A DNA stretch of 5,127 nucleotides from JBAXXL01 sp038206725 (GTDB lineage Bacteria; Bacteroidota; Ignavibacteria; Kapaibacteriales; UBA2268). The translations under genes and the position numbers were made by a program. Below, piece after piece: positions 4,939 to 5,127 of the stretch (its first letter is position 1; each line of letters opens with the position of its first letter). The notes below the pieces were generated by a model. That model saw nothing but the letters and a program-made list of their open reading frames with translations, made no database searches and was not told the origin of the DNA. The DNA lies in assembly GCA_038206725.1 (NCBI GenBank), contig JBBRAO010000076.1, positions 1-5,127 of the forward strand. The letters run 5' to 3'.

Positions 4939-5127
4939 GTTTTATTTTGCACTTTTTTAAAATTTGTTCATTTCATATTAGTATAAACAACTGAGAAGTC
5001 CATTTCTTTCTCTCGTGTGGAAAAATAATTTAAATATTTTTAAAATAATTTTTGCAATATGCTGTTAGTGTCATATAATATTTATAATTATGTGATTCTA
5101 AAATAAATAAAATAATTTTATCGGATT

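Larger units (their letters stand above)
4457..5127. other. Long intergenic region with repeats and a minus-strand promoter
   Basis: About 670 AT-rich bases hold no convincing gene. Visible elements are a heptamer tandem array (4667-4726) and three short inverted repeats: CCAATA/TATTGG (4628-4633/4641-4646), GAAAAC/GTTTTC (4754-4759/4769-4774) and CTCTTG/CAAGAG (4816-4821/4826-4831). There is also a Bacteroidota-type promoter on the minus strand (4909-4938). A 102-codon minus-strand frame (4879-4571) crosses the heptamers but reads as repeated HPASCIL with no ribosome binding site, so it is not called. From 4939 to 5127 I see only A/T-rich sequence without a clear signal. Confidence 0.7.

Noticed and set aside
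4934..4958. Hairpin TGCAA/TTGCA with a T-run as a + strand terminator
   Set aside because: The stem is only 5 bp and no + strand gene precedes it. It overlaps the minus-strand promoter candidate and is probably chance.

Overview
The window looks like a piece of a low-GC genome from the Bacteroidota/Chlorobi side of the FCB group, such as an Ignavibacteria- or Kapabacteria-like lineage. The evidence is two genes ending in type IX secretion (Por) C-terminal sorting domains, a DUF2147 protein, a Cys-rich secreted protein, and a TTG-N19-TACATTTG element that matches the Bacteroidota promoter consensus. This placement rests on family content only. No RNA gene, CRISPR array or complete insertion sequence was seen.

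Left part (1-780, + strand): a gene graveyard. The first 162 bases encode an internal piece of an IS4-type transposase, which joins directly to a 5'-truncated gene for a surface protein (fibronectin-III-like domain plus sorting domain). The sorting-domain region contains two unrelated palindromes. One is a perfect 30-bp palindrome bounded by GGA triplets and inserted in frame. The other is a 29-nt imperfect palindrome immediately after an A8 run. The frame breaks at the A8 run, and the rest of the sorting domain continues in the -1 frame to 718. Two hairpin-plus-T-run terminators follow.

Middle part (780-1370): one intact small secreted DUF2147 gene (898-1338), ending in a terminator shared with the convergent operon to its right.

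Right part (1368-4456, - strand): a two-gene unit. The upstream gene encodes a secreted protein with 15 cysteines. The downstream gene encodes a 789-residue BNR-repeat-like protein with a sorting domain, starting at a TTG codon that overlaps the upstream stop as TTGA. A strong terminator hairpin lies inside the last codons of the Cys-rich frame. One extra T in a T4 run would give that gene a natural-looking end just before the hairpin, so a frameshift there is likely. Otherwise the hairpin would act as a translation-sensitive attenuator.

Right flank (4457-5127): about 670 bases with no convincing gene. It holds 8.6 copies of the heptamer GCAGGAT, several small inverted repeats, and a good minus-strand Bacteroidota-type promoter that could drive the two-gene unit through a leader of about 450 nt.

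Working together: all recognisable products are exported or surface-anchored and none is an obvious enzyme. The most interesting signals are the short palindromes that have entered coding sequence, and the frame breaks at homopolymers beside hairpins.
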